A DNA stretch of 64,000 bases from Trichomonas vaginalis G3 (Eukaryota; Parabasalia; Trichomonadida; Trichomonadidae), in contig NC_067206.1 of NCBI RefSeq assembly GCF_026262505.1, positions 1,798,001-1,862,000 on the forward strand, written 5' to 3'. How positions within the stretch are numbered: the stretch's first letter is position 1; each line of letters opens with the position of its first letter. Below are positions 51,158-61,166 of the stretch, in pieces. Below the pieces are notes generated by a model that was given only the letters and a program-made list of their open reading frames with translations, did not search any database and was not told the DNA's origin. Position numbers and translations under genes: made by a program.

Positions 51158-52391
51158 ATGTACAGAATAGACGTTCAGATTTTTATGACTTTCCAAAGCG
51201 TTCAGAAATATGTGTCCATTTAGAGACTATAACAAAGCAGTCGAGAATTTGAAAACGTTTAGTCATTTATGTCGACTCTGCCCCAGAATGTTATGTCATG
51301 AAAGAATGGGATGTTGTCTTTAACAAACCAAGAGCGACAATAGTTTCAGAACAAGAATGTAGACAGAAACTTAAGAAAATAAAAGTCGTACAAGTTGGTA
51401 TGAAGATGTTAGATGCTTGGGATATCTTATTGTCAAAGTTAGAGATTTTTCAGTTCGTGGTATAAAGTTCTATACACCTTCTCCAAACTTCTATTCTATC
51501 TTCACTGGATATAAATATGAACAAGTAGAATGGAAAGAAAATGTATAGAAGCTTGGTTAGACCATGTCAAAGAAATTATATGCAATGGAAACGAAAGAGT
51601 CTATGAGTATATCTTATGTGGTTTGCAAACATCTTACAACATCCAAGTGCTAAAAATGAAACTGCTCTCATTATAATTGGAAAACAAGGAACTGGTAAGA
51701 ATACTTTCTTTACAGATATTTTGTGCAAAACTGTTAGAGGGCTATTCGAATCCGAATATGACAAACTTAGAAAACATCTGCGGTAAATTTAACTCTTCAA
51801 TAGAGAATATGAAACTTATAGTATGTAACGAACTTCAAAGTATAGATACAACAAAAGTTTTGAACTCAGATGCTTTGAAGAGTCTTATAACAGACAAAGT
51901 TGGCGTTGTTGAAAGAAAGTATAAAGACTCAAGAGTTTGTGAGAATGTTGCAAACTTCATTATGGTTTCAAACAATACTGTTCCGATGAAGTTAGAAAGT
52001 TCTGACAGAAGATATGTAGTTGTCAGAACGTCAGATTCTCATATGCAAGATACAGAATATTTTGACGACTAGCAGAAACTTTGACACCTAACTTTACAAC
52101 CACTTGTTCTCATATTTCATGACATTAGATATTTCTAAGTTCAATCCAAGACAAATTCCACATACCGAAGAAAGACAAACATTGTTAGAAGCAAACAAGA
52201 GTGTATATGAACTGTTTATAGATGAGACTAACTTTGAGTGTTTAGATGAAAGGTCATTGTACGATGAATATAAACAATATTGCCAAGAGTATGGTTATAT
52301 GACAGCGTCTAAACGAACATTCTTGGCAAATGTCAAAAGTCTTTTAGATGTTCAGAACGGCGTATATACAAAGAAAAATTTTTCTGAGTAA
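51158..52391 (+). pseudogene. Superfamily 3 helicase, D5/NrS-1-like (broken), C
   Basis: Same motifs as the copy in B: GKQGTGKNTFF, LIVCNELQS, DALKSLITDKVGVVERKYKD, NFIMVSNN and SSDRRYVVVR. Preceded by the AT promoter motif (51131-51157). Interrupted. Confidence 0.88.
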
Positions 52392-52424
52392 ATTTAAAAA
52401 AAATATTTTTTTATTTTATTTGAA

Positions 52425-53009
52425 ATGTACGCTGAGTTTGTTGGAGAAGACCGTTGGGAAACTTGTTTGTTAGATGAGAAATATGAAATTCACTGTTGTG
52501 AGTCATTTGAAGTCAGAAACAAAGAGACAAAAAGAGTTTTAAGCGAATGGGAGCAAAATAACGGATATGCTAGGATGAGTATGAGTGGAAAAAACTATTT
52601 TAAACATGTTGTCATTGCAACTCATTTTATACCGAACCCTAACAATTTACCTTTTGTAGACCATATAAACCATATAAGAAACGACAATAGACTTGAAAAC
52701 TTGCGTTGGGTCACTCGTTCTGAAAACAATAAGAACAAAGGCAAATTTGGAGACATTATATTCGAATTTGTCGACGAACTAGAAGATGAAACAATTGAAA
52801 TTACAGACTATGGCAAGCATACGTTTGAGTTTTACTACTATAGCGAAGAACAGGACTTTCTACTTTTATATACCGGCGTAAACTATAGGAAATTACAAGT
52901 ATATTTTACTAAGGAAGGCTATGCTCATGTAAACGCTAGAGATACAGATGGAAAATACGTTCAAATACATCTTAACAAATTCAAGAAGCTATATGGCATA
53001 CCATTTTAA
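52425..53009 (+). CDS. HNH homing-endonuclease-like protein, 194 aa (C)
   Basis: Open frame, about 90% identical by eye to the gene at 28490-29074 in B, but on the opposite strand and about 7 kb away in element coordinates. Core words: KHVVIATHFIPNPNNLPFVD, HINHIRNDNRLENLRWVT. It carries its own AT promoter motif upstream (52392-52424) and lies between helicase and SSB-like gene, where B has only a 35-bp spacer. Confidence 0.9.
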   Translation: MYAEFVGEDRWETCLLDEKYEIHCCESFEVRNKETKRVLSEWEQNNGYARMSMSGKNYFKHVVIATHFIPNPNNLPFVDHINHIRNDNRLENLRWVTRSENNKNKGKFGDIIFEFVDELEDETIEITDYGKHTFEFYYYSEEQDFLLLYTGVNYRKLQVYFTKEGYAHVNARDTDGKYVQIHLNKFKKLYGIPF

Positions 53010-53053
53010 AACGTTTTTTTAAAAAAAAATATTTTTTTTATCCGATAGAAAAG

Positions 53054-53472
53054 ATGATGAAATTCATCTCAGTCAACAAATATATGACAGAAGTCAAAGA
53101 TAAGTTAGCTCCATTCATATATTTGAATGTTTACTTCTACCATTTTGAAAAGTCTTCATTCAGCAAAGTTTGGAACATCGAACCCGTTAAGTTTGCTATT
53201 GTGACTAAAAATGGTGCGAAATTTGAAGACTTAGACATAGAAGGTTTGTTAACAGTCAAGGAAAATTTTGACAGAAGGTTCTCAAACCTTAAAGAAGGCA
53301 AAGCATACAAACTTGTTATACCTTATGAACCAAAGAAAGCAGACGACTATGAATATTATGAGTCTAAGATAGTTGAAGTTCAAGGTAAATTAGGTAAAAA
53401 GATTTAGAGTCTAAGCCAGTGTTTGCTCCTAAAGAGGAAGAGAACATTGACATTGACCCAGAAATGTTCTAA
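53054..53472 (+). pseudogene. SSB-like protein with acidic tail (broken), C
   Basis: Matches 20903-21322, including the acidic C-terminal DNA. Preceded by the AT motif plus TCCGATAGAAAAG exactly as in B, so the HNH gene lies upstream of, not within, this promoter. Interrupted. Confidence 0.5.
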
Positions 53473-53490
53473 AAATAAAATTTTATTTTT
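53471..53490. terminator. 20-bp perfect AT palindrome between convergent genes (C)
   Basis: Identical in sequence and placement to 21321-21340. Confidence 0.6.
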
Positions 53491-53943
53491 ACATGTCAAA
53501 TTTCTTTTTCTCTGGCTCTGGTTCAGGTTCTTTTTCTCTCTTCTACTTTCTTTTCTTTCTTTCTCTCTTCTTCTTCTTCTTCTCTGGTGGAGTTATGTCA
53601 AACTTCTCAGAACCATATTTTTGTAAAAGGTCTTTGTCCTTAATAGCTCTTCTATCTTGTTTTCTATTTCATCTTCAAGAACAGCGCATGTGTCTTCTTT
53701 GCATTCTAAAGAACTTTTGTTGGACTTCATCTTTCCAATCGGCGTCATCTCTGTCAACAAGTCTGTCATTGACAAATTTTAAGACTGCTCTTTGTAATGT
53801 TTTATGGTTCTTGTATATTCCCCAGAAACAGAACTTTAGAACAAAATTCACCTTCTTGTTTACACTATGTAGATTTTATGGTCGACAGATGTTTTGCTGT
53901 CGAAAAGCTTGTCTCGAATATAGATAGCGAAATCGCTAGACAT
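53489..53943 (-). pseudogene. Polinton protein of about 151 aa, unknown (broken), C
   Basis: Matches 21339-21794 with the same Lys/Glu-rich tail region. Interrupted. Confidence 0.65.
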
Positions 53944-53980
53944 TTTCTAAAAGATAAAAATTTTAATTTTTCTAAAAAAT

Positions 53981-54850
53981 ATGTTAGAAAAAAAGTTTGC
54001 TGACATTGACAAGAAAATTGAGAATGTTTTTAAATAAGAACAAGAGGAAGTTGGAAAATGCTCAGAAAAAAACCCATAATGACAAGTTCCTATTTGCTCA
54101 GAATGGTATAACAGGTCTAATCGCACCACCTGGTCGGGTAAGACTTTCACTTATCTTAAAATGGCTGCACAACAACAAGAACTAGATGAGAAGAACCCAT
54201 TCTATGAGTTAGTAGTCATTTGTAGTACTTCTGGTCAATTTGACCAAACCGTAAATTCGTTCAAAGATATTATAAAAAAGTCTAAGTTAGTATGTATAAA
54301 AGACTCTGAGTTGTTAGATTGGATAAAGAAGTACCAAAGAATTTTGAAGTACAATGCTATAAATGAGTATATAAATTCTAAGTTTAAAGACCCAAATGAG
54401 GAAATGCAGAGAATATTAGAGAAGAAACACTTCAGAAACAAACAGAAAGAGATAGAATACATTTCGAAGAAATTGCAATCTTACGATTGGAAGACTTACC
54501 CTCACAGATGTCTTCTTATTTTAGATGACTTTGCATCTCATCCTTTGTTAAAGAACAGAGAACAAGATATGTGTCGAATTCTTAAGAAGCTCAGACACTT
54601 TAACATCTCAGTTGTCATTTGTGTACAGACAGCAAAGAGTTTAAGTAAGGATGTTAAAAGAATACTTACTGATATCATACTTTTCCCTGGATTGTCCGAA
54701 GACGATTTCATGGAACTTATGAAAGAGTCCATGGCAGGTAAGTTTGACAGACATGAACTATGGGAGAAGTACAAAGTCATACAAGACCCTCATACTTCTT
54801 TCAGAATTCACATCTACGCGAACAAAGTTCAAATTGTAAAAAGTCAATAA
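53981..54850 (+). pseudogene. A32-like packaging ATPase (broken), C
   Basis: Matches 21831-22703: GITGLIAPPG, RCLLILDDFASHP and SVVICVQTAKSL. Its stop is 15 bp from the next convergent gene; the B copy has the 812-bp cassette there. Interrupted. Confidence 0.9.
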
Positions 54851-54865
54851 AAATAAATGGTTCAT

Positions 54866-55704
54866 CTACTCTACTTGTTTGAAGTTGTCAAAATACTCTG
54901 TTATTTTTTCCTTTAACAATGGTAAATCTTCTTTGAATGTAAGTATTGTACAACCTTTGATGTCATAGTGTGTTTGAGGAAGAGTATCTTGAACTATTTG
55001 TTTCACATCTTCATTCGGTGTCATTGAAATCGGTAAGTTTTCGCGATAGAACCAATTTCTGTCAGATTTGTAAATCTTAGCAAGGTCGTAAAAGCTTTTG
55101 TTGTTTCTTCTGACTAAATGCAACATAACCATATCTCTGTCTTCTTCATTTTCCATCTCTTCAGTATAAATCATATACTTATAGTTCTTTTCCTTTCCTT
55201 TTGGTACGAACGTGGTATTCTTTTCTGTATGTTTTTGTCTTTTGCTTCAAGCTTGTTCTCTAGCTCTTCACGTTCTTGTCTATGAATTTCGTCAAGAAGT
55301 TTACAAACATACCATGAATAGCGAGCTGAAGCCCATTGTGCCACATTATTTACAAGAAGTCTATGTACATAATATCCTCTCAAACCGTTTGGCAATTTTT
55401 CACGATTTTCATGAGTTTTAGGCGAGTAAGATTTTTTACTTACTCGCTGTTCTTCACTGTTTTCAGAAAAAAGTATGTCTCGCTGTGCTTCGCTCAAAAG
55501 TTCTTGTGTGCTTTGGTTCCTAAACCAGTCTTGTGGTTTCTTAGTATCTGGAGCAAAACATGCTGTCAAAATACTTTGCATTTGGTACATGTCATCTTTG
55601 ACCGAACGAATGAGACGGAGTTGTTTGTTAAACTGTATGTACTCATATTCTTCATTTATAGCTTCATGAACGATAGCAGTTGTTGTGTTCTCTGTTGTTG
55701 ACAT
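54866..55704 (-). pseudogene. MSV199/DUF3627-type protein (broken), C
   Basis: Same two-domain plan as 23532-24359. The MSV199 half has its own variant (DWFRNQSTQELLSE, GLRGYYVHRLLVNNVAQWAS) with an extra loop, so it is as close to the 24448 remnant as to the 23532 gene. The DUF3627 half is nearly identical to B. Interrupted. Confidence 0.82.
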
Positions 55705-55792
55705 ATCTGTCTTTATATTCCGGATAAAAAAATAAAAAAAAATAAAATTAGCGTTATTTTCTATCTTGTATAAAAGACCAAAAATAAACGCT

Positions 55793-56404
55793 TTACATGT
55801 ATTTTTCAGCAACTTCGTCAAATAATTTTATAGCACTATCTATCTCATCTACTTCAAACGTTTCTTTACCTTTCGTGGGAGCACCATACATTTTCTCAAA
55901 CTTTTCAAGCAGTTCTGTTTCTGCAGCTCTCATATCGTTAACAAACACAACCTTAACTCTATTGACTGTACTGTCATATCTTTGAGTTATATTATATGTT
56001 CTTCCTATCTTATATCTCTTTGTATTGAAGTCCTTCGGTTTCTGAACGATATAAAGTAAGCCTTCACTGCAACGTTCCGTATCGAATGAACCATATGTTA
56101 TGAAGTTATATCCAACAACTGGGTCTAACCAGAACAAAACTACTGGTATAAGACTTTTGTCTATAAGATATGCTGTAGTTCCATGAAATCTTACCGATAT
56201 CAAAAGCTCAGGATTTCTTGTCAAAATTTTCTGAGTTGAAGCAATTTTAACCCAGTCGTTTGTTTTCTTTTCAAATGGAGATAAAATGTCTGACAAAGAA
56301 TATTTGTTGTATTTCTTTGAGTATCTTACGTTTAAATCACCAATTCTAACCAATTTAGTGTTATTGTCTATCTTTTTAACTGTTTCAAACTCAGTGTTTG
56401 TCAT
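55793..56404 (-). CDS. KilA-N-like plus T5orf172 (GIY-YIG-like) protein, 203 aa (C only)
   Basis: The N-terminal half (TKLVRIGDLNVRYSKKYNKY, NDWVKIASTQKILTRNPELL) looks like a divergent KilA-N/Bro-type domain. The C-terminal half is a T5orf172 domain of the GIY-YIG superfamily: GLLYIVQKP, RYKIGRTYNITQRYDS, RAAETELLEKFEKMYG and TFEVDEID. Such fusions occur in phages and large DNA viruses and may cut or bind DNA. B keeps only its last residues in a chimeric remnant. An AT promoter motif lies upstream. Confidence 0.8.
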   Translation of the reverse strand: MTNTEFETVKKIDNNTKLVRIGDLNVRYSKKYNKYSLSDILSPFEKKTNDWVKIASTQKILTRNPELLISVRFHGTTAYLIDKSLIPVVLFWLDPVVGYNFITYGSFDTERCSEGLLYIVQKPKDFNTKRYKIGRTYNITQRYDSTVNRVKVVFVNDMRAAETELLEKFEKMYGAPTKGKETFEVDEIDSAIKLFDEVAEKYM

Positions 56405-56859
56405 TTCCTGTTCTTACATACAAAATAAAAAAAATATTTTAAAAAAAACTAACTTTATTTTATTTTTTCTATCTTAAGGAAATTCATGAAATTTGGTCAT
56501 TTTACTCAGAATTCAATAAAATATATTTTAGGCGACCAGGTCACTCGGTTAAATGAACTTCTCTGAAAAAGTGTGACAACATGACATTTTGACAACAACA
56601 CAGGAAATATACTTCTTCGTAAATGTTTTGTCAAGACTTCTTCGTAATGAGCGTAAATCAGACAAAAATATATTTTAGGGTAGAAGGGTATATCTACCCC
56701 GTTTTCTACCCTCATTTCTACCCCATATGTCCTTACTGAAAAAGTATGTGTTCCATATGTCATTTTACTCAGAATTTTGTGCTGAATTCAGCAAAAATAT
56801 ATTTTAGGGTAGAAGGGTATATCTACCCCGTTTTCTACCCTCATTTCTACCATAAAGTT
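56405..56859. repeat. Repeat-rich spacer with two hairpin modules (C)
   Basis: AT promoter motif at 56410-56440; then an inverted copy of the AACTTCTCTGAAAAAGTGTG region found at 27510-27530 in B (here 56549-56568); two 25-bp-type repeats; two hairpin modules (56675-56725, 56804-56850). No gene. Confidence 0.7.
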
Positions 56860-57738
56860 TTACAAGCGTTTTACATGGTATATGTTGTGATGGTTCATGA
56901 CTTTAAACAGTTTTGTAGCTTCTATTTCTTCACGAAGGATATCAAAAATTTTAACTATGCCGAAGGTTTCTTTATATTTCTTCTTGACATCTGAAAGAAG
57001 GAAATCGTTAGCAGTTGGATAGTTTTTGTTCAGAAATGTCAACATGTCCATTTTATCTTCTGCTGGTTTCTCTACTTCTTTCTTTAAGTCAGTATGGTCT
57101 TTTCTCATTCTTTCTATCTCTTTGACGGAGTAGTTATATTTCCTTGTTGCTGCTTTACATTTTGAACATTGTGAGTTCATTTTTGCGTTATATTCTGAAA
57201 TTTGTCCTGCTAGTATGACTAAGGCGTAGATGGTTTTCTTTAACTCAAAGGTTGCTGGTTTTATCTGTTGGTTCCATACCTTACCTCTTCTATCTTTATC
57301 TCTTATCTGCCATACACACTCAGCAACTAACGAAACAAAGTTGTCGTAGGTCTTAAATTCTTCAGATTTATATATGTCAATGACTTTGTGGTTGCAATGA
57401 AATCCAAGAAACTCATAGTTTACCTTTCGTATGAACTTCTTTATTTCTACTGAGTCAGTCAGTCTGACTTCAATTTCATCGAATTCTGGAATAGTGAGTT
57501 TTTGTTGTTGTATTTCAGGTAGTTTAGGCAAATGGTCTATAATATCTTGCATTTCATAAAGATACTGTTCATTTGTTTCATCTTTTGCACTACAGTCTAA
57601 ATCTCCTTGGAGAAGTTCTTGCTTTATCTTCTGGATTTCTGTTTCGAAAGTATATGAAGAAGGAATGAAGCTTTTCATCTCTACTAACATTGAAGTTGGG
57701 TTCATGACTAACGAGTTTGGTGCTGTTGTTGCAAACAT
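56860..57738 (-). CDS. Conserved Polinton protein, 292 aa, unknown (C)
   Basis: Open frame and the best copy of this family. Helical N-terminal half after MFATTAPNSLVMNPTSMLVE; KKFIRKVNYEFLGFHCNHKV; a CSKCKAATRKYNYSVKEIER segment with CxxC; a coiled coil; then a possible winged helix (FLLSDVKKKYKETFG ... YHVKRL). The C-terminal part vaguely resembles DNA-binding tails of viral helicase-primases, but I cannot place it. AT promoter motif upstream (57745-57768). Confidence 0.68.
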   Translation of the reverse strand: MFATTAPNSLVMNPTSMLVEMKSFIPSSYTFETEIQKIKQELLQGDLDCSAKDETNEQYLYEMQDIIDHLPKLPEIQQQKLTIPEFDEIEVRLTDSVEIKKFIRKVNYEFLGFHCNHKVIDIYKSEEFKTYDNFVSLVAECVWQIRDKDRRGKVWNQQIKPATFELKKTIYALVILAGQISEYNAKMNSQCSKCKAATRKYNYSVKEIERMRKDHTDLKKEVEKPAEDKMDMLTFLNKNYPTANDFLLSDVKKKYKETFGIVKIFDILREEIEATKLFKVMNHHNIYHVKRL

Positions 57739-57809
57739 GTTCTTACAATAAAAATAAAAAATATTTTTTGGTGGGACTACCTTTATTTTATTTCAGCACA
57801 AAATGAACG

Positions 57810-57950
57810 AGTTTGGTTTAAAAATACGGTGGAGCCAAAAATGGCTCGACCTCAAAAACAAGCATTTTGTGAAGAATATACCAACCCGCTGTTTTCCGCG
57901 GGTTGCTTTTTTTATACAAAGTTCAAGAGTTTTGTGTGTTTTCTACGAGG
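57810..57950 (-). repeat. Dispersed palindromic repeat copy (C)
   Basis: ATACGGTGGAGCCAAAA followed by GCATTTTGTGAAGAATATAC, a short inverted repeat around CCCGC...GCGGG, a poly-T and the CAAGAGTTTTGTGTGTTTTC tail, matching 27345-27480 in B. Confidence 0.8.
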
Positions 57951-58019
57951 GTAGAAATGAGGGTAGAAATGAGGGTAGATATACCCTTCTACCCTAAAAT
58001 ATATTTTTTGGTGGTACGT

Positions 58020-58401
58020 CGGACATTGTTCTGAAACAGTACAAATATTGTTCTGAAACAGTACAAATATTGTTCTGAAACAGTACAAATATTGTTCTGA
58101 AACAGTACAAATATTGTTCTGAAACAGTACAAATATTGTTCTGAAACAGTACAAATATTGTTCTGAAACAGTACAAATATTGTTCTGAAACAGTACAAAT
58201 ATTGTTCTGAAACAGAAAATTTTCTCTCAAATTGAGAGCTTTTACGGGAAATTTGTTCTGAAAAAGTACAAGACTAGTTCTGAAAAAGTACAAGACTAGT
58301 TCTGAAAAAGTACAAGACTAGTTCTGAAAAAGTACAAGACTAGTTCTGAAAAAGTACAAGACTAGTTCTGAAAAAGTACAAGACTAGTTCTGAAACAGAA
58401 C
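58020..58401 (+). repeat. 22-bp minisatellite, two unit types (C cassette)
   Basis: About 9 exact units of GTTCTGAAACAGTACAAATA+TT (58026-58210), a unique 45-bp link containing TCTCAAATTGAGAGC, then about 6 exact units of GTTCTGAAAAAGTACAAGAC+TA (58256-58390). Related to the 21-bp array in B. No spacers, so not a CRISPR array. Confidence 0.92.
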
Positions 58402-58402
58402 A

Positions 58403-58768
58403 ATGGACAGCATCGAGCCATTAGATGAGGCAATTTACCTTATAGAGATAAATGAAGTTGTTAAGCAGTATTTGGGCAAGGACAAAGCCAACAAGTCCCT
58501 CGGCGTCTGGTTGTCTGGAAGAGGTGCGCTGAAAATCGAGATTTCGACTGGAATTCCAATTCAAATACCAGAAAACACTCCTGTAGACGACATAAAGGAG
58601 ATGAAGAAAGAAGCTCTTCTCAAGTTCTTTGCAAAGCGCCCATGGATACAACTTCCAAACAGAGAGAGTCCAATTCCACGAATTATACAAATTCTCAGAG
58701 CACTGTTCCACTTCTCTGGTCAGCCGTTCTACATAACCTGTGAAGGCGACATCCAACCAGTTCAGTAA
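58403..58768 (+). CDS. Cassette protein, 121 aa, unknown (C)
   Basis: Begins MDSIEPLDEAIYLIEINEVV immediately after the repeat array. Compact sequence with GVWLSGRGALKIEISTGIPI and RESPIPRIIQILRALFHFSG. Its codon use (GGC, CTC, CCA, more GC) stands out from the AT-rich genes around, which suggests a separate origin. It is the only + strand gene in a - strand block. B has a 33-aa version at a different site, also right after an array. Confidence 0.65.
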   Translation: MDSIEPLDEAIYLIEINEVVKQYLGKDKANKSLGVWLSGRGALKIEISTGIPIQIPENTPVDDIKEMKKEALLKFFAKRPWIQLPNRESPIPRIIQILRALFHFSGQPFYITCEGDIQPVQ

Positions 58769-58883
58769 ACATCTCATTTTAACTAACTTTTTTTCTATCT
58801 TAAGGAAATTCATGAAAATTCAACGGGTAGAAAAGAGGGTAGAAAACGGGGTAGATATACCCTTCTACCCTAAAATATATTTT

Positions 58884-59744
58884 TCAATACTTTTTCAGCA
58901 CTTTTCCGTAGTTGTATATGAAAGACAATTCGAGATAAAAGTCATAGTACAATGGTATTATATGCTGCACACCGTTTGTTGTGAACCAAACTTGAAAGTC
59001 AGAGAAACTGTTACTAGGTGGTTCGTAGAATTTAGAGGTAAGGTCATAAAAGTCCTTACCAATACAAAGAAAACTATTGTTGCTTGAACTGAAACTTGCA
59101 TGACACATAACATTTTGAGGGTCAAACACGTTTCTATAAACTGTCAAATCTGTTGGTGGGCGTATAAACCAGAACGGACCGTCAGGTGGTAATGGTTCGT
59201 TCTGGTTTAGTAACCGAAGAAATTGTGCCCAAGAACGTTTGTCTACTTGCCAAAATAAAAACTGTGTATCTCTTGGAGGGTTATTTTCAATCCTTTGAAA
59301 TGAAACGGTGGAGTTCATCTTGTCATATTCTAGTTTCAGATAGTATGTTCCATTTAGTAAAGAATCGTATTTTTCTTGAAATTCCCAGTAGTATTTGTTT
59401 ATTTGAGTTTGAAAGTCATTTAGAGTTTTTTCAAGATTTTCGTCTGAACGAACTGTAAAGATTCTCATTTCATCAAATTTGTCTAGTAGACCATCATGAC
59501 CTCTATACTGCCCATGAAAATATACCGCAAACATAAACGCGTTAGTTCTTTTTGAAAACAAAACTTTTCTAAATCCTATTGCCTTTGCATCTGAAGGACT
59601 TTGAAGCCAACGAATTGGAAAGTCAAACCTGTAAGCACCGGATGAAATTTCTTCATCTGATATTGTCCTACCGGCATTTGTAAAGATATAGTCTAACGGT
59701 TTTGTATCTGCTACTTTTGTTCTTTGTTTTTCAACCTGAAACAT
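58884..59744 (-). CDS. Conserved Polinton protein, 286 aa, paralogue of the 2301/32707 genes (C)
   Basis: Open frame, nearly identical to 27590-28450 (a handful of residue changes such as GMTI/GRTI and RYRG/QYRG). Conserved length and frame in both copies argue for function until recently. Confidence 0.75.
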   Translation of the reverse strand: MFQVEKQRTKVADTKPLDYIFTNAGRTISDEEISSGAYRFDFPIRWLQSPSDAKAIGFRKVLFSKRTNAFMFAVYFHGQYRGHDGLLDKFDEMRIFTVRSDENLEKTLNDFQTQINKYYWEFQEKYDSLLNGTYYLKLEYDKMNSTVSFQRIENNPPRDTQFLFWQVDKRSWAQFLRLLNQNEPLPPDGPFWFIRPPTDLTVYRNVFDPQNVMCHASFSSSNNSFLCIGKDFYDLTSKFYEPPSNSFSDFQVWFTTNGVQHIIPLYYDFYLELSFIYNYGKVLKKY

Positions 59745-59812
59745 TTAATATATGTAAAAATATACTGTTTTAAAAAATGTTTTAAAATGGTATGCAATTT
59801 TTTATTTCTCAT

Positions 59813-60532
59813 CTAACAAACATGTTGTCTGACTGCTTGAGGGTTACGTTTGTACCATTCGAACTTCACGCTTGCAATTCCTTCAATTGCATTCAAGATG
59901 TCTGAGTCGGAGTCAACCATTTGTTCTCTCTTTGTAGTCTTGAAAGCGTCAAGAAGCATTGCAGCTGTTGTGACATTGCCATGTGCATAGTAAATGTGAC
60001 CATCTAAATCTGTTACGGTTAGTCTGAGATTGTATCCTTTCTTATTTCCGTCTTGTATGGCAGCAAGTACACCCATGAAGCCTTCTTTGTTCTTTCCTTC
60101 GTCAAAGTTTACTGTAAAGGTTCGACCAGATGTAATTTGACTTCTAACTTCACGATACTTTTCATATGCATATCTTGTTCTTTCCATGGGAGCATGACCA
60201 TCCTCTGCACTACCTTTTTTCCTTCTCAAAGGATGCAATTGTTCGTCATGTTTCCAGTAAAATCTGGCAAAGCCGTCGTGTCCTTCAACCTGTGGCTCAG
60301 TAACATTGAAAGGCATGTTCATAAGACGCTCTTCTTCTAACCTCTCTAGTCTGTTTGGATAATTTGTGCGCGCTGTTTCCAGGTCCATTTCGTAGCGAAG
60401 ACCAGATAGTTTGTCATAGACTTTTATGGGTCTTCCCTTCCTATATTTAAACTTCTTCGAAACTTTCCAGCCATATCTTTCTAACTCTGCTTTTATTCTA
60501 GCAGATTTTCTATCCATTCTATATGGGGGCAT
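59813..60532 (-). CDS. Basic protein, 239 aa, unknown (C only)
   Basis: Begins MPPYRMDRKSARIKAELERY with a basic, helical N-terminal third (KVSKKFKYRKGRPIKVYDKL), then a Glu/Arg-rich segment and a mixed C-terminal half (FTVNFDEGKNKEGFMGVLAA, LRLTVTDLDGHIYYAHGNVT). It occupies the place where B has the HNH gene. Codons are less AT-biased than in the neighbours. DNA binding is plausible from charge; no family recognised. Confidence 0.68.
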   Translation of the reverse strand: MPPYRMDRKSARIKAELERYGWKVSKKFKYRKGRPIKVYDKLSGLRYEMDLETARTNYPNRLERLEEERLMNMPFNVTEPQVEGHDGFARFYWKHDEQLHPLRRKKGSAEDGHAPMERTRYAYEKYREVRSQITSGRTFTVNFDEGKNKEGFMGVLAAIQDGNKKGYNLRLTVTDLDGHIYYAHGNVTTAAMLLDAFKTTKREQMVDSDSDILNAIEGIASVKFEWYKRNPQAVRQHVC

Positions 60533-60562
60533 TTTTAATAAAAATAAAAAATATTTTTTTTT

Positions 60563-61147
60563 TTACTTTACGTAACCACCTGCTGCCATAAGTCTTTGAC
60601 GCCAACCCATACCAGCTAATGAAGGTTGACTTGGTTTAGTTTGGAAACTAAACTTTGGTTTTGGTTTATCTTCAGTTTTTGGTTTTTCTTCTTCTATCGG
60701 TTTTTCGTCACTTTTCGGTTCCTCTGACTTTACCTCACTTGCAGGTATGGTTGTGTCGTCAACATCTTCATAAATATCATATGCCATTTGTTTTTGTTTT
60801 CCTTTCAACTTTTTGTGTTTGTTGTAAAGTTTAGAATATTTCGACTCTAAGTCAATGAGATGTTCTATAATGAACTGTTGGTCAGTGAAGTAAACTTTTC
60901 CATCTGTTGTCTCGAAAGCTCCTTCAGACTTCAATATTTTATTTGTGAGAGTCTGTTTCTTTTTTGAGATACTAGCCGTTCCATTTCTATGAAAAGTGAC
61001 TTTATAGTTAGGGTTTGTATTTCCAGACCTGGCACTTTCTATTATTGAATTTTTCTCTTCATCTGTAAGTTCTTTGACAGGTTTTGACAATGGTTCTGAA
61101 CTTTTTGTTTGTGGTGTCAAATCTACCGTTTCAACTTCTTCGGTCAT
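60563..61147 (-). CDS. Polinton protein, 194 aa, unknown (C)
   Basis: Same family as 29123-29707 with scattered substitutions, most in the acidic linker; the QPSLAGMGWRQRL C-terminal motif is fully kept. Confidence 0.7.
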   Translation of the reverse strand: MTEEVETVDLTPQTKSSEPLSKPVKELTDEEKNSIIESARSGNTNPNYKVTFHRNGTASISKKKQTLTNKILKSEGAFETTDGKVYFTDQQFIIEHLIDLESKYSKLYNKHKKLKGKQKQMAYDIYEDVDDTTIPASEVKSEEPKSDEKPIEEEKPKTEDKPKPKFSFQTKPSQPSLAGMGWRQRLMAAGGYVK

Positions 61148-61166
61148 TTCATCTCAGTAAAAAATT

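Noticed and set aside
57912-58293. Open frames with CTVSEQYLYCFRTI-type repeats on the - strand
   Set aside because: Product of the 22-bp array read in rotating frames; no gene evidence.
58020-58401. CRISPR-like regular array
   Set aside because: Units are contiguous with no spacers, and the genome is eukaryotic; it is a minisatellite.
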